Shown: in pieces, positions 43,786 to 58,400 of the stretch
Layout: every line of letters begins with the position of its first letter
How positions within the stretch are numbered: position 1 is the stretch's first letter
Source of the DNA: Planctomycetota bacterium
GTDB lineage: Bacteria > Planctomycetota > Phycisphaerae > UBA1845 > PWPN01
Assembly (NCBI GenBank): GCA_022711465.1
Contig: JAKLEZ010000004.1
Span: 62,001 to 126,000, forward strand
Direction: 5' to 3'
DNA length: 64,000 nucleotides
Notes under the pieces: model-generated
Seen by the model: the letters and a program-made list of their open reading frames with translations, nothing else
Database searches by the model: none
What the model was told of the DNA's origin: nothing
Translations under genes and position numbers: made by a program

Positions 43786-44946
43786 ATGATGAGAGCACAG
43801 AGCCACCGATGGGGTGTGGTCGTTTTCGGGGTTTCCGCGGTTGTTGCCTTGGGATGGGTAGGTTGCGCCCCGGTCTCGTTGTGGCCATCGTCGGAGGATG
43901 GCAACGTCGGGGTGAGCCCGAGCAGCTACCCCAATCTCCGGGTTCAGGGTGATCCGAACGACACGTTTTCGCAGGCCCTGGACGTCGTTCTTGACAGTGC
44001 CGGGCACGGTCACCTGGAGGGCACGATCAGTTGGGCCGATGACGTGGACGTCTACGCGTTACCGGCGTTGGCCGCGGGAGATCGTCTGATTATCGATGTG
44101 AGTTCCCGGAACACGGAGCTGGACGCGGAAGTCGCGGTCTTCGACGAGGGCGGGCTTCTCTCTTTCGAGAACGACGATCGGAGCGATGCGCCGGTGCTGC
44201 TGGATCCGTTCATCAACAACGTGATCCGGCATGACAGCAGTGTGTATTTTCTGGCGATCGCCCGCTCACCCCTGGCGGAGAGGTCCTCGTACGGCGGCTA
44301 TGAGGTTCTGATCACGGTGACGCGGGGTGGGGAGGTGCCTGTCACTGCAGGGCAGATCGTGTTGCTGAATTTCCAGGGCGGCTCGATCACGATTCCTTCG
44401 GACAGGACCTACACGACGGAGCCGTTTGACGCGGGTGACATATCCATGGTTTATCGTGGCCTCACGTCGTCGGTGATAAGCCGGATTGCGGGCGTGGTTC
44501 GAGCGAACTACGATGGCCTGGATCTCGACGTGCGTGTTCTTCCCGGCGACGCGGTGCCGACTGACACCGGGTACTCGACGATCTACTTTGGCGGCCGTAA
44601 TCCGGAGGCGTACGGGATTTCGCAGGCCGTGGACCCGTACAACTCGGACGACGGCGACTGCGCGATCGTGTTCACCTCGAATTTCACGCCGCAGCGGTTC
44701 GGGGGGGTGCTGACGGCGACGGAGCTTGGCACGGCGATCGGGCACGTGGCCGCCCATGAGCTGGGGCACCTGCTGGGCCTCAACCACGTTGCCAACGTGA
44801 TGGATATCATGGACACGACCGGCGAATCGAGCACGCTGCTGGATGATCAGCGGTTCACGACTTCGCCGCTGGACGAGACGATTTTTCCCATCGGCAGCCA
44901 GAATGGCTGGATGCTGTTGCTGGAGACCCTGGGGGCGGAGGAGTAG
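43786..44946 (+). CDS. Secreted metzincin-type metalloprotease, lipoprotein-like
   Basis: Protein of 386 residues. The N-terminus ([19 protein letters not shown]) looks like a lipoprotein signal with a slightly unusual lipobox. Residues about 50-180 resemble a PPC-type pre-peptidase domain (DPNDTFSQA...[17 protein letters not shown]). The catalytic domain carries [12 protein letters not shown] (HExxHxxGxxH, three zinc His) and a Met-turn DIMD. The ATG at 43786 has AAGGAGAG upstream. A paralogue lies at 45645-46925 on the other strand, with the same order of domains. No prosegment with a cysteine switch was noted. Confidence 0.8.
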   Translation: MMRAQSHRWGVVVFGVSAVVALGWVGCAPVSLWPSSEDGNVGVSPSSYPNLRVQGDPNDTFSQALDVVLDSAGHGHLEGTISWADDVDVYALPALAAGDRLIIDVSSRNTELDAEVAVFDEGGLLSFENDDRSDAPVLLDPFINNVIRHDSSVYFLAIARSPLAERSSYGGYEVLITVTRGGEVPVTAGQIVLLNFQGGSITIPSDRTYTTEPFDAGDISMVYRGLTSSVISRIAGVVRANYDGLDLDVRVLPGDAVPTDTGYSTIYFGGRNPEAYGISQAVDPYNSDDGDCAIVFTSNFTPQRFGGVLTATELGTAIGHVAAHELGHLLGLNHVANVMDIMDTTGESSTLLDDQRFTTSPLDETIFPIGSQNGWMLLLETLGAEE

Positions 44947-44952
44947 TCGGGC

Positions 44953-45465
44953 TCAGTAGTAGAGCGTCAGAATCAAGTTCGGCTCGATGTGTTTGCCCTC
45001 CCAGGTGCCGACGGTTGTGGTGGCGAACTTGATTGAGACTTCGGGATCGGAATCCAGCCACTCGTTGACCAACTGCTCCATATTGCGGATAGCGCCGTCG
45101 GAGAGTTTGGCGTGGAAGATGCGTACCCGGGTAGCCCCGTCCTCGACCTGGTTGAGGGGGCGTTTGAACACTCGGCTTCCCCGGGCGACGGCGTCGGCGA
45201 GGCCGGGGGCATGGGTACCATGCAGGGTGGTGCCGTGGGAGGACTGCCCGGAGGGTCGCTCGGGCACCTCGCTTTCCTCGACCAGTTGAAGCGGGACGTC
45301 GGCATTGGCCGCGGCTTCCGGTTTCTTTTTCTCGGCCAGGCAGCACGGGCAGAACAGTTCCCCGCTGACCCGGGCGGCGAGGCCGCGCTGGAGATGCTCG
45401 GGATAGACGCTGGCACCACAGGAGGTACAAGTGAGGACGTTCTCCACTTGGACAGGCGAGCCCAT
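44953..45465 (-). CDS. Zinc-ribbon hypothetical protein
   Basis: Protein of 170 residues, unknown function. An N-terminal zinc-binding segment has CTSC (13-16) and CPCC (39-42) pairs, followed by a flexible Glu/Pro region and a C-terminal globular part (VRIFHAKLSDGAIRNMEQLV, then VGTWEGKHIEPNLILTLYY). Soluble, no signal. The ATG at 45465 has GAGGAG upstream. It ends six bases from the convergent metalloprotease gene. Confidence 0.65.
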   Translation of the reverse strand: MGSPVQVENVLTCTSCGASVYPEHLQRGLAARVSGELFCPCCLAEKKKPEAAANADVPLQLVEESEVPERPSGQSSHGTTLHGTHAPGLADAVARGSRVFKRPLNQVEDGATRVRIFHAKLSDGAIRNMEQLVNEWLDSDPEVSIKFATTTVGTWEGKHIEPNLILTLYY

Positions 45466-45644
45466 GATTTGTCTCCTCTACAAGTGCGGCGCACCACAAC
45501 GGGACATGTCAGCATTTCCGGCCGGCACGAGGACTGTGTTCAAGAAAGGAGAACCAACCCCGACAGGTCCTCGTCTCGGCAGCTGTTTTCAGTATAGTCC
45601 AAGTCTGGCCGGGATACAAGCCGGCCGGCGACTCTGCCCTCGGG

Positions 45645-46925
45645 TCAGTGGGTAGCGGGCGGGTCTTCGTAGGCACAGGTTCCCAGGAGGCCGTGGGGGA
45701 TGTGGAAGTCTTGGGTTGTCGCGCCTGCCGGCCGCTGGCGTATGACCGTCGACTTGCCGGACGGGACCGGGCCCAAGGTTCCGCCGAGGCCCCAGGCGAG
45801 GAGCGACGGGGCATCCTGAAAGCCCACCGGGAGGACGGACGAATGCGTGGAAGCGGTGCGGAACCACTGATCGTCGAGCATCTCGCGGGCGTTGGCGGTG
45901 ATGTCCATCAGGTCCTGGACGTCGGCGGTGTGTCGCAGGCCCAGCAAGTGGCCGAGCTCATGGCTGGCGACATTGGCGAGGCATTGGCTCATCTCTTCGG
46001 TGCTGGGGAGGAGCGGCTCGAAGAGGGCGAAGGTATCGGTGAAGACGATGGCCGATTCACTGGTATCGTTGTTGTAGGCGTCGATGCTGTCGGCCAGGCC
46101 GAGCAGATCGGCGTTGTAGGTGCCGAAGTAGAGATTGGTGACTGAACCGGCGGGAATCGCCGGGTCTCCCTGGCGGTAGACCTGAATCCCGAGGCCGGCG
46201 TAGTCTTCCTGAAGCCGTTCGATGACCTGAGCGATGATTGTTTCCGTCTGGCCCGCGAACCGGGAGGAGATCCGCGCAGCGTCGAAAGCCGGCACCTGGA
46301 CGGGCGATGAGCCGCCGATGCGTACATTGTCGGCCCCCGAGAAGTACAGCACCACGGTCTGGGGATTGTGCCCGGGCACGCCGACGCCGGTCTCGACCGC
46401 GTACTGCACCACGTAGTCGTAGGAGGTAGCCGAGGACGAACGTCCCGCGACCACGACATAGACGTGTTCACTCGCCTCGCGGAGGACGACGCTCATTTCC
46501 CAGGGTACGAGCCAGGCACTGCTGGTCGACATCTGCTGGAGGAGGTTGTAGTTCTGATCCAGGATTCCCACCAAGAAGCTGCCGCCGTTCGCGGGGCTCA
46601 GTCTGATGGTGACCCGATCGCCGGCGGCAACGGACTCGAAGCGATAGACATCCCTATCGACCGTGGTCGCGCCTCCCGTGATGGTACCGAAGAAGGTCAC
46701 GTCCTGGGTATCGGTGATGATATCTGCGAGCTGGAAGGTATCGTTGGATTCCTGTTCCTGGTAGGCGCCATCCGTTCCCGGCAGGGTTGGCTGGTTTCCC
46801 AACACCTGGAGGGGCCACAGGGCGGCGAGACCGTCGGTGGGCTGGACCGGGCTGCATCCGACCGAAGCCAGCACCACGAGGAGGCCCATGACACCGGCGT
46901 GCAGAGAGGCTCTGTTTGAAGACAC
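45645..46925 (-). CDS. Secreted metzincin-type metalloprotease, paralogue
   Basis: Protein of about 426 residues. The lipoprotein signal ends in LASVGC. A PPC-like domain (ESNDTFQLADI...DRDVYRFESVAAGDRV) precedes the peptidase domain with [12 protein letters not shown] and Met-turn DLMD, the same layout as the protein at 43786. I favour GTG at 46925 as start because AAGGG stands eight bases upstream and it gives a compact signal peptide; the frame is open to GTG 46964. A C-terminal tail of about 60 residues is not shared with the paralogue. Confidence 0.8.
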   Translation of the reverse strand: MSSNRASLHAGVMGLLVVLASVGCSPVQPTDGLAALWPLQVLGNQPTLPGTDGAYQEQESNDTFQLADIITDTQDVTFFGTITGGATTVDRDVYRFESVAAGDRVTIRLSPANGGSFLVGILDQNYNLLQQMSTSSAWLVPWEMSVVLREASEHVYVVVAGRSSSATSYDYVVQYAVETGVGVPGHNPQTVVLYFSGADNVRIGGSSPVQVPAFDAARISSRFAGQTETIIAQVIERLQEDYAGLGIQVYRQGDPAIPAGSVTNLYFGTYNADLLGLADSIDAYNNDTSESAIVFTDTFALFEPLLPSTEEMSQCLANVASHELGHLLGLRHTADVQDLMDITANAREMLDDQWFRTASTHSSVLPVGFQDAPSLLAWGLGGTLGPVPSGKSTVIRQRPAGATTQDFHIPHGLLGTCAYEDPPATH

Positions 46926-47165
46926 TGCCGATCCCTTTCCAGAACGCTTCTTCCCCCCGCGCACTGGACTGGAACTCCCGCAACCGTACGATTCGGGTCA
47001 CGGGTGAGGCAAACGGATTCGGAAAAAAGTCCCGCCCGGGGGTGTGGGTGACGGCCATCGGGCCGTTCTTATCGGGTGGACGTGTCGGGGTTCTGCCTTG
47101 CTGTAGAAGGCGGGGCCGGTCGCCGCGACGATGGTGGCCGGCAGAGTCACCAGACGCTGGAAGGC

Positions 47166-47372
47166 ATGGACATCGAGGCGATGCGGGGGTTGTTTCCGAT
47201 AACCTGGCGTTGGGCGATTCCCAACCACGCCGCGGTTGTCCCGCTCAGCCGGCGGCAGAAGGAGCACCGGGTCGTGCTGGTGCTGGGCAGCGAGGTTCTG
47301 CGGGCCAGTGCGCACTTCCACAACACGCACGAGGAGATCGGCGGCCTGATCGAGGTGTTGCCCGGCCATTGA
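47166..47372 (+). pseudogene. C-terminal remnant of a class V (PLP-dependent) aminotransferase
   Basis: The 68-residue frame ends RVVLVLGSEVLRASAHFHNT then HEEIGGLIEVL, close to the final strand and helix of class V aminotransferases and cysteine desulfurases (LRxSxHFYNTxEEIDxLxEAL). No upstream part with the PLP lysine is present in any frame, so this looks like a decayed end piece. The similarity is by eye only. Confidence 0.4.
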
Positions 47373-47516
47373 GATGATGGCGGCGTGACGAGGACGCGGG
47401 CCGGGGCAAGGAGGCAGGCGGCCCGGGTTGTGTCGCGAGCCGCCTGCGGATGGTTCTGTGCCTGGGGATGGGGTCCGGGCGGAGTCCGGAGGGCTGATCT
47501 CGGTTTGACTGTCGCC

Positions 47517-49199
47517 CTACCAGGCGGCGCCGTTCTTGCGTTTGCCGCAGACCGACACTTCCATGCCCATCGCGGCGGCCATAGCGGCCCTGGCGAGCAG
47601 GGCCTTATCCGCGTCGGCCGCGTTTCTGGCGTAGGCCACCTGAATATGGTTGGCCTTATGCTTGGCCATGAACTGGTCGCGAGAAACGCCGTAGGTGACG
47701 GCGTGCATGACCGGCCACTGCGGGGTGGTCAGTTTCCAGCGTCGTTCGGTTTCGGCCTTGGGCAGTTTCACGACGGCGCCGCGGCCGATATCCAGCTTGA
47801 GCCTACCGTCCTCGACGAAGACCCGTGACCAGACGATCTCGCCGGGCTTGGAGACGCCCTTGAGGGTACCGCCGCCGAGCCGGAAGAACATGCCGGGCTG
47901 CCGTTCGGAGGAGGCCCCTCGCCAGCCGCCGATCAGGTGGGCCGGGGGCACGGCGCCGCTGATTTCGAGGACCCACACGTAGTCCTTGATAGTGCCGGTG
48001 GCGTCCCAGTCTCCCCAGCGGACGTCGTGGAGCGTGTTCTCGACCGGCTGGCCCATGGCCTTATGGACGCGGTAGATCATGAGGCCATCGAGGCCTGCGC
48101 ACTCATCGACCTCGTTGAAGTGCGGCAAGGGCTCGCCGGGGTAGAGAATGCGTTTGCCGTCCCGGCTTCTGACCGGGGGGCGGTCCTTGTTGTTCAGGGT
48201 TCCCTCGACCAGGTCGCTGGCCGGCAGGAGGTCTTTGAGGCCCTGCTGGTACTGGATGCCGATGGTGGCGCAGCCGAAGTCATCGGCGATGCGCATGGCC
48301 GCGATGTACATCTTGCACTGAAGGAGGATTTGCTGGTTGGTGAGGTGTTTCCTGGGATCCGGACCGGTGACGAACTTGATGCCCTTGGCGTCGTACCACC
48401 TGCGGACAGCTTTGGCTTCAGCGTCACTCACCTGGGTGGTCTCGTAGTAGAGGGCCGACTGGCTGAGCCGCTCCTTGTAGACGCCGGTCGGGTGCAGCAG
48501 TTCGTCGGGGATGATGGCGTTGTACATGCCCATGCAGCCCTCGTCGAAGATGCCCATGATGGCCTTCTCGGTCTTGAGCTGGGCGGCGAGGGTCTCGCCG
48601 AGTTTCCTCTCGGGGCCGGGCACCCTGATCCTGGACAGTGGCTTGACATGGCTGATCTTGTGCTGAACGGATCCGGTCTTGAGCCAGGTTTTGAGTTTCT
48701 CCCTGAAAGCCGGATGGTTGAAGTCTTCGGCCCAGAGCGTGGAGTACTTTTTGCCAGCCTTGGTGAGGGAGCCGTTGAGGTTCAGCATTCCGACCAATCC
48801 GGGCCAGGTGCCCGACCAGTTGGCCACGGTGCAGATGGGGCCCCGGTGGGTGAGCAGGCCTGGCAGCACGTGGTGGGTATACTGCCAGACCGCTTCGGCC
48901 ACGATCAAGGGTGCCTTGGGGTCGATGCGGGCGAAGATCGACATTCCCTGCTTCTGAGAACTGATGAAACCGTGCTTCTCCTTGGGGTTGTAGGGATGGG
49001 CCCGGACAATCCTGTAACCGAGTGAAGCGACCGCCTTGCCCAGGGCCTTCTCCATCTCGTTCTGGGCGGCCCAGCAATCCTGATTGGCTGAGAGGCGTAA
49101 ATCACCGCTGGCAACCAGCAAAACCTGCTTGTTCTTCACGTTTGGCGTCTTGGCGAGTCTAGGCAACTTGTAGCTGGACATGTGATTGAGTATCCCCAT
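47517..49199 (-). CDS. L-fucose isomerase-like family protein
   Basis: Protein of 560 residues (554 if the ATG at 49181 is used). Segments [64 protein letters not shown] and [28 protein letters not shown] follow the order of the fucose/arabinose isomerase fold, including the conserved Glu, Asp and His that bind the metal. The substrate is unknown; divergent members of the family are often linked to deoxy-sugar or xylulose metabolism. No strong Shine-Dalgarno precedes either start. It stands alone, divergent from carB. Confidence 0.78.
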   Translation of the reverse strand: MGILNHMSSYKLPRLAKTPNVKNKQVLLVASGDLRLSANQDCWAAQNEMEKALGKAVASLGYRIVRAHPYNPKEKHGFISSQKQGMSIFARIDPKAPLIVAEAVWQYTHHVLPGLLTHRGPICTVANWSGTWPGLVGMLNLNGSLTKAGKKYSTLWAEDFNHPAFREKLKTWLKTGSVQHKISHVKPLSRIRVPGPERKLGETLAAQLKTEKAIMGIFDEGCMGMYNAIIPDELLHPTGVYKERLSQSALYYETTQVSDAEAKAVRRWYDAKGIKFVTGPDPRKHLTNQQILLQCKMYIAAMRIADDFGCATIGIQYQQGLKDLLPASDLVEGTLNNKDRPPVRSRDGKRILYPGEPLPHFNEVDECAGLDGLMIYRVHKAMGQPVENTLHDVRWGDWDATGTIKDYVWVLEISGAVPPAHLIGGWRGASSERQPGMFFRLGGGTLKGVSKPGEIVWSRVFVEDGRLKLDIGRGAVVKLPKAETERRWKLTTPQWPVMHAVTYGVSRDQFMAKHKANHIQVAYARNAADADKALLARAAMAAAMGMEVSVCGKRKNGAAW

Positions 49200-49528
49200 G
49201 CAGGGGGTTGCATTGCCTCGGGTTCCACACCGGGCAAGGCCTCTGCTATGCGATTATGTACTGTCGGCGGCGGATTTGTGCAAGTGGCGGGCATCGCGTA
49301 GACTGCCCGCCTGCGAGGGTTCAGGTCCGCGCGCCGGGGCTGGCCCGGGGGGTGACTCTCTGCGTCTGGAGCATCCCCGGGGGAGTGTGGCCGGCCCATA
49401 GCGAGCGGCTTGGCATCGCCTCTCGCCGGGGTGAGCGGAGGCTGGCTTTTGCGACTGAGGGCCATATCCAGGGCAGTCTGACGGCCGGCCGGCACCGGGA
49501 TTGCGTCGGGTTACGGGTGGAGCAGTCG

Positions 49529-53302
<3,774 letters not shown>

Positions 53303-53625
53303 TGGTAGGGGTGCGGCACCTGGCCGGCGATGGCCTCCTGCCGAGGCTGGCCGAGATCCCTCACGGGCTCGCCGCGGGCTTCTCCGGGGGGCTTGCCCAA
53401 GCGACCACGCAATTCCGCGCGGCGGTCCAGGCTGCATGGTGTCAAGCCCGCCTTCCACTTGGCAAGAAAGAGTACGGGTTGAGCTCATTGCACGGCAGAT
53501 GGATGTTGGTACACTAAAGGGACAAACCAGTTCTTGGGAGGAGTCGTTCGGCGAGGGCTCGCGGTCTGCAGACAGCTCGTACGATGGTCGGTTCATCCTG
53601 GGGTCGGGGGGCAGGAGCATGTTGC
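53303..53625. other. Intergenic stretch after carB, nothing recognised
   Basis: About 320 bases between carB and the prepilin-type gene. No open frame with a recognised motif and no clear hairpin terminator was seen. Confidence 0.4.
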
Positions 53626-54486
53626 ATGGCACCCATCGCGGCGGTTGATTGCTCTGGCAGGATCAAGCGGCTCCGGCCGGGTTTCACGCTGATTGAAGTG
53701 CTGGTGGTGGTGGCGATCATCGCCCTGCTGGTTGCGATCCTGCTGCCGTCGCTGACGCGGGCCAGGGAGTCCGCCCGCCGGGCCATTTGCGCGGGCCGCC
53801 TGCACAACATGGGCCTGGCGGTTCTGGAGTATGCGTACTCGAACAAGGGCAAGGTCATCCAGTGCCGGGAGGGTGAAGTGCAGGTGGCGATTGATCCGCG
53901 CCTGGCGGCCCCGGGAACAGGCGGGGCGAGCACGCCGTCCTGGTACTACGTGGACTGGCAGGGGGCGGCCAAGAAGCACCACCTGGACAAGGAGCTCTGG
54001 GAGTGTCCGAACCGGGCCGGGGTATTCGGCTACGAAGGGACGCCCACCGTGGCGGAGCAGGGGTACACGGCGGCCGCCCTGAGGGCCGGTGGTTACAGGG
54101 TCACCGAAGGCACCGACTACGATCAGTGGATCATCGGGTTCCAGTATTTCGGCGGGATCAAGACCTGGCGAACGTCGATCGGAGAGTTCAAGGGATGCTC
54201 GCCCCTCGACACCGGCTCCAACCCGCAATGGGCGCTGGCTGCGGACGCCAATTTGAAGGTGGACGGTTACTGGGGCGGCGGTCGTCCATCGGCTTTTGGT
54301 TGGATCCCGCCTCATCCGGGCGCAGGCGGCGTGCCGGAAGGCGGGAATGTTCTCACGTTTGACGGAGCCGTGAGCTGGATCCGGCTGGTCCGAATGATCC
54401 CGATCCACTCATGGGAGCCGAGCACGCGGGTTTGTTACTGGTACCAAGCCGACCTGGGCGAATATGGCGTGGCCCGCAGGCGATAG
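53626..54486 (+). CDS. Prepilin-type N-terminal cleavage/methylation protein
   Basis: Protein of 286 residues. [20 protein letters not shown] is the type IV prepilin signal: cleavage before the Phe and Glu at +5 followed by a long hydrophobic helix. [20 protein letters not shown] continues the helix. The rest is a globular domain ending in [16 protein letters not shown], typical of planctomycete pseudopilins that carry a H-X9-DG-like tail. It belongs to type II secretion or a pilus-like surface system; no other such gene is in the window. The start at 53626 has AGGAG nine bases upstream. Confidence 0.85.
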   Translation: MAPIAAVDCSGRIKRLRPGFTLIEVLVVVAIIALLVAILLPSLTRARESARRAICAGRLHNMGLAVLEYAYSNKGKVIQCREGEVQVAIDPRLAAPGTGGASTPSWYYVDWQGAAKKHHLDKELWECPNRAGVFGYEGTPTVAEQGYTAAALRAGGYRVTEGTDYDQWIIGFQYFGGIKTWRTSIGEFKGCSPLDTGSNPQWALAADANLKVDGYWGGGRPSAFGWIPPHPGAGGVPEGGNVLTFDGAVSWIRLVRMIPIHSWEPSTRVCYWYQADLGEYGVARRR

Positions 54487-54492
54487 ACGAGC

Positions 54493-54885
54493 ATGAGCAA
54501 GAGAGTGATGATCCCGCTGGCTGTTCTGGCGATCGGCGGAGCCGTGGTGGCCGTGGTCCATGGCATTCGATCGTCGATTCAGCATCCCTATGAGCAAGTG
54601 AGCTATCCGTATGTCTGCAAGGGTTGCGGGGCGGTCTTCGATGTGCGGGAGCTCAGGAAGTCGCCTGGCCTGTGGCGGATTGCGCCCGGGGGGCCGTCTG
54701 ACTCGGTGGTTTTGTGCCTCAAGTGCAATAAGGGCTGGGCCTACCCGGTGGCGAAGTGTGAGACGTGCGGGACGGAGCACGTCCTGCACCTGGGTCCCGA
54801 CTCGCGTTGTCCGAAGTGTTTTCCGCAGGCTGCCGAGGCCGGGAAGAAGGCCGGCGTTGACGTGTTCTTCAGACGGCCCGGCTGA
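54493..54885 (+). CDS. Small membrane protein with two zinc ribbons
   Basis: Protein of 130 residues. One N-terminal membrane helix (VMIPLAVLAIGGAVVAVVHG) and then four Cys pairs: CKGC, CLKC, CETC and CPKC. These can form two zinc ribbons. Seven bases separate it from the prepilin-type gene, so they are probably co-transcribed. The function is unknown. Confidence 0.7.
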   Translation: MSKRVMIPLAVLAIGGAVVAVVHGIRSSIQHPYEQVSYPYVCKGCGAVFDVRELRKSPGLWRIAPGGPSDSVVLCLKCNKGWAYPVAKCETCGTEHVLHLGPDSRCPKCFPQAAEAGKKAGVDVFFRRPG

Positions 54886-55406
54886 GCCGCGTTGCGGCCG
54901 GGTCTCGGGGGACGCACCGGCCTCATGACGAGCCGACCCGTTGCGGCCCCGAGCCGATGGCCGATCGCGCGGGTGTCTCTGCCGGGCGTGCCCGCGGAGG
55001 GGCGGGAGGTTGCTACCGATGGCGGGTTGGCGGGGGTGATGCGGGGGGCACAGCCAAGCGTCGTGGCCGATCGGGAGTTGGCCGGAAGAACCGGGGATCC
55101 TCCTTGCCTGGGCGCCCCATTCCGGGTTAGTATGGGAGCAGCCGGCGCATGCGGAGTTCCGACATGCGCTGGGGGGTCCTTTCTTTGCATTGGAGAGGAG
55201 CATTCAGTACCTGGTTGACCGGCTTGGCATGGTTTCTGCCGCTTCGATTCTGTCGGGGCGGTGAGGCCTGCGGGCATCCGAAGTGTGGTACGCTTTCGGC
55301 TCACCGCAGCCTTCTTCAGGATGTGCTCGGCACTTCACTCGCGGCCTCAGGTACCCGGCCGAACGGTTGTCCGTCGTTAGGGTCTTCGACCAAACAGGAG
55401 GTGCAC
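54886..55406. other. Leader and intergenic region upstream of the large secreted protein
   Basis: About 520 bases with no supported gene. The frame of the downstream gene is open back to 55149, but that extension lacks a signal peptide and is probably leader sequence. No clear promoter could be picked. Confidence 0.4.
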
Positions 55407-58400
55407 ATGACCCGTCTCATCGCCGCCATGACCGTCTTGATTCTGGCCTCGGCCACCGCCGTCCAGGCAGAGATCACCTACGTTGACGCGACACCCAACG
55501 GGGAGGGTGTCAACGTGACCGTCCAGGGGGCCACGCCCACCGAGGACGCGCCGGCCAATTTCATGCTCGACGAGGAGGACTCGGGCAGCAGCCCGGCCGA
55601 GTCAGACACGGACGGGATCTGGGGCGAACGCAACCGCACGGCGATGAACGGCGGGAATGTCCTGGTCGCGAGGGGTGTGACGGACGGGACCGACGACGGC
55701 AACGGCATCCTGTGGACGAGCACCCCGACGCTGACCGCCGGCACCTACAATGTGTACCTGTTCTTCTGGATCAACAGCAATGGCAATGGGATCTGGGACA
55801 TCTCTGCGGCCATCGGCGAGCTGAACAGTTTTGACGGCCTCACGGATTACACCAAGAATAACGCCACCAACATCTCCGGCGCCGCGCTGTTTGACGGCTA
55901 CGACCTTCCGACGACGCTGAAGAAGGCTGACGGCGCGCAGCACCTGTTTGCCGTGAAGCTGGGTCAGGTTGTCCTGAGCAGCGACGGCGAGATCACCGTC
56001 TCCACGGCGGGCCGCCTGCAGACTACCAGTGACAACCGGACCTGGTTCGACGGAATCGGATACCAGAAGGTGGAGACCTGCGCGGACCTTGCGGTGGTGA
56101 CGATCCAGAAGCCGGTCGCGCCCGGCGCGGCCACGGTGACCGTCACCGGGGTATCGCCGGAAGCGGAGTCGGTCAACGTCTACCTCGACCCCGCCACGCT
56201 GATCGGTTCGGCCGCGGGCAGCCCGCCGAACACGCCGGCCAACCTCACCGTGACCCTGAGCCGCCCCGCGGCATTTAACGAGGTGCTCCTCAGCCGCCAA
56301 GTCGTGGGTGGCATTGAACAGTGCGGGGCGGCCCCCACGACAAGGGTCGTCGTTCCGCGAATCACCTACGTGGATGCGGTCCCCAACACCACCGGCAGCG
56401 ACGGCAACACGACGGTTGACGGGGTCCTGGTGGATCTCGTCGCTCTCCCGGACGACCCCACCGGCAACGTGGCCACCGGCGGGGACGTTGGCGGGCCCGG
56501 CGACGACGGTCTGTGGTACCTCCGCCCGCGACCGATGACCAACGCCAAGACGGTCTGGGAGGCTCCGGAAGTGGTATCACCCCTTGTGACCACCCTGTCT
56601 CTGGCTGCCGGAACCTACCAACTCTACGGGCTGTTTTGGAACAATGCGAGCAACGACGGAGCGTGGGATGTGGCGTTCAGGGTGGGCTCGGGGAATCCGC
56701 TCGTCTTCGGCAAGGGTAACGCGACGCTGTCGACCCCCGACGGCAGCGAGTTCACGAATGTGCCCCCCGTTTCCACGCGTGACGCCACGCAGTGGATGCT
56801 GATCGCTCCGCTGGGAGAATATGAAATCACCGGCCCGATCGAAATCCGTATTGACTCACCGCAGCAGGGGGTCTCGGATGACCCGCGAACCTGGTACGAC
56901 GGGATCGGTTATGAGCTGGTTTCACCGGCATCCCCCCTGCCCGTGTCGGACGGTTTCGGCGACGGCGACCGCAACAACGACGGCCTGCGCGACGATCCGG
57001 ACGGATCGGGCAGCGGTCTTCTTGACGACCCCGCCGACGTGGGCCTCCAGTGGTGGCGCGTGTTCCGGACCGGTTCCGAGAACCAGATCGTTCGCGTCGC
57101 CCACGACCTGGTCGCCCCTGACGGGCTGGGCGACGACAACGCCCTGCAGGTCAGTGTCACCGGGAACCAGGCCTACCAGGTTGCCAGCTTGCCCCCCACG
57201 CTCCTGGCCAACGCCGGCGAGTCCATCCGGCTGACCGCCCAGGTCCGCTTCACCAGCATGACCGATTACCGTGACACTCTCCGGTTCGGCCTGCTCAACC
57301 AGGGGGTCACATCCGTCACCCTGGATCAACTCACGCCGGCGATCATTGAGGATGACTGCAGCTACTTCGCCACCGTCGCCACCGGCGCGGTCGGCGCGGC
57401 GGCCCGCATTGCCGCCAACTCCTCCGGCGGAGCGGACGGCTCCATTTTCGGCCTTGACGAGAACATCGTGACCGAGAACCCGTTCAGCCGGATGATCAAC
57501 GACAACCTCCCGCATTCCCTCTCGCTGACGGTCATCCACGCCTTCGGCGACAGCGCCCTGATCGATTACTCGATCGACGGCAGCACTGCCCTGCGCGGAC
57601 ATGACCCCTCTTTTCCAGTGTTCTACTTCAACGGGGTAGGCTTTGGCAGCGTTCCGTCCCCGGGCATCAGTTATCATCTCGATGACGTGCTGATCGAATC
57701 GGGCGTGGCCACGACCTGCCAGGCGATCCCCTCGGTTACGGTCGAGAGCATCATTCCCTCCGACGCGACCGATGTGGTGGTCAACGGCATCGTGCCGCAG
57801 GCGGAGCGGGTAAACGTCTACCTCGATGGCAACCTGATCGGTTCGGCAACCGGCAGTCCGCCCGGCACGCCGGCCACGCTGACGGTCCCAATCACCGCAA
57901 GCCCTCCGCTCAGCGGTCTGGTCACGGCCCGGCAGGTGGTGAACGGCGTAGAGAGCTGCTGGACGGCGTCAGGCGTACAGGTCAACAACTGTGCGGCCGT
58001 GGGAGCGGTCTCGATCCAGGGGGCTCTCGTGGGTGACACCACCGTCACCGTGGTGGGCATCGATGCGACCGCCACGACGGTGAACGTATATGCCAACGGC
58101 ACGACGCTCATCGGCACCGCGCCGACCGAAGAAGGGGCGGCGAGCGTAATCGTTACGGTCTCGCCGCTGAGGCACGATGCCCGCATCTCGGCCACCCAGA
58201 TCATCCGGCGAGTCGAGAGCTGCATGCCGACCGGCGTGCAGGTCATCAGCGGGAGAATCACCTACGTCGACGCGGTTCCGAACACCACCGGGACGGACGG
58301 CAACACGACGCTCGACGGGGTCCTGGCGGATCTCATCGTTCTCCCGGACGACCCCACCGGCAACGTCACGACCGCAGGAGTCGCCGACGACAACCTGTGG

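Noticed and set aside
46998..47369. 123-codon minus frame over the aminotransferase remnant
   Set aside because: The plus frame shows the HFHNTHEEI motif at its end; the minus frame shows nothing recognisable.
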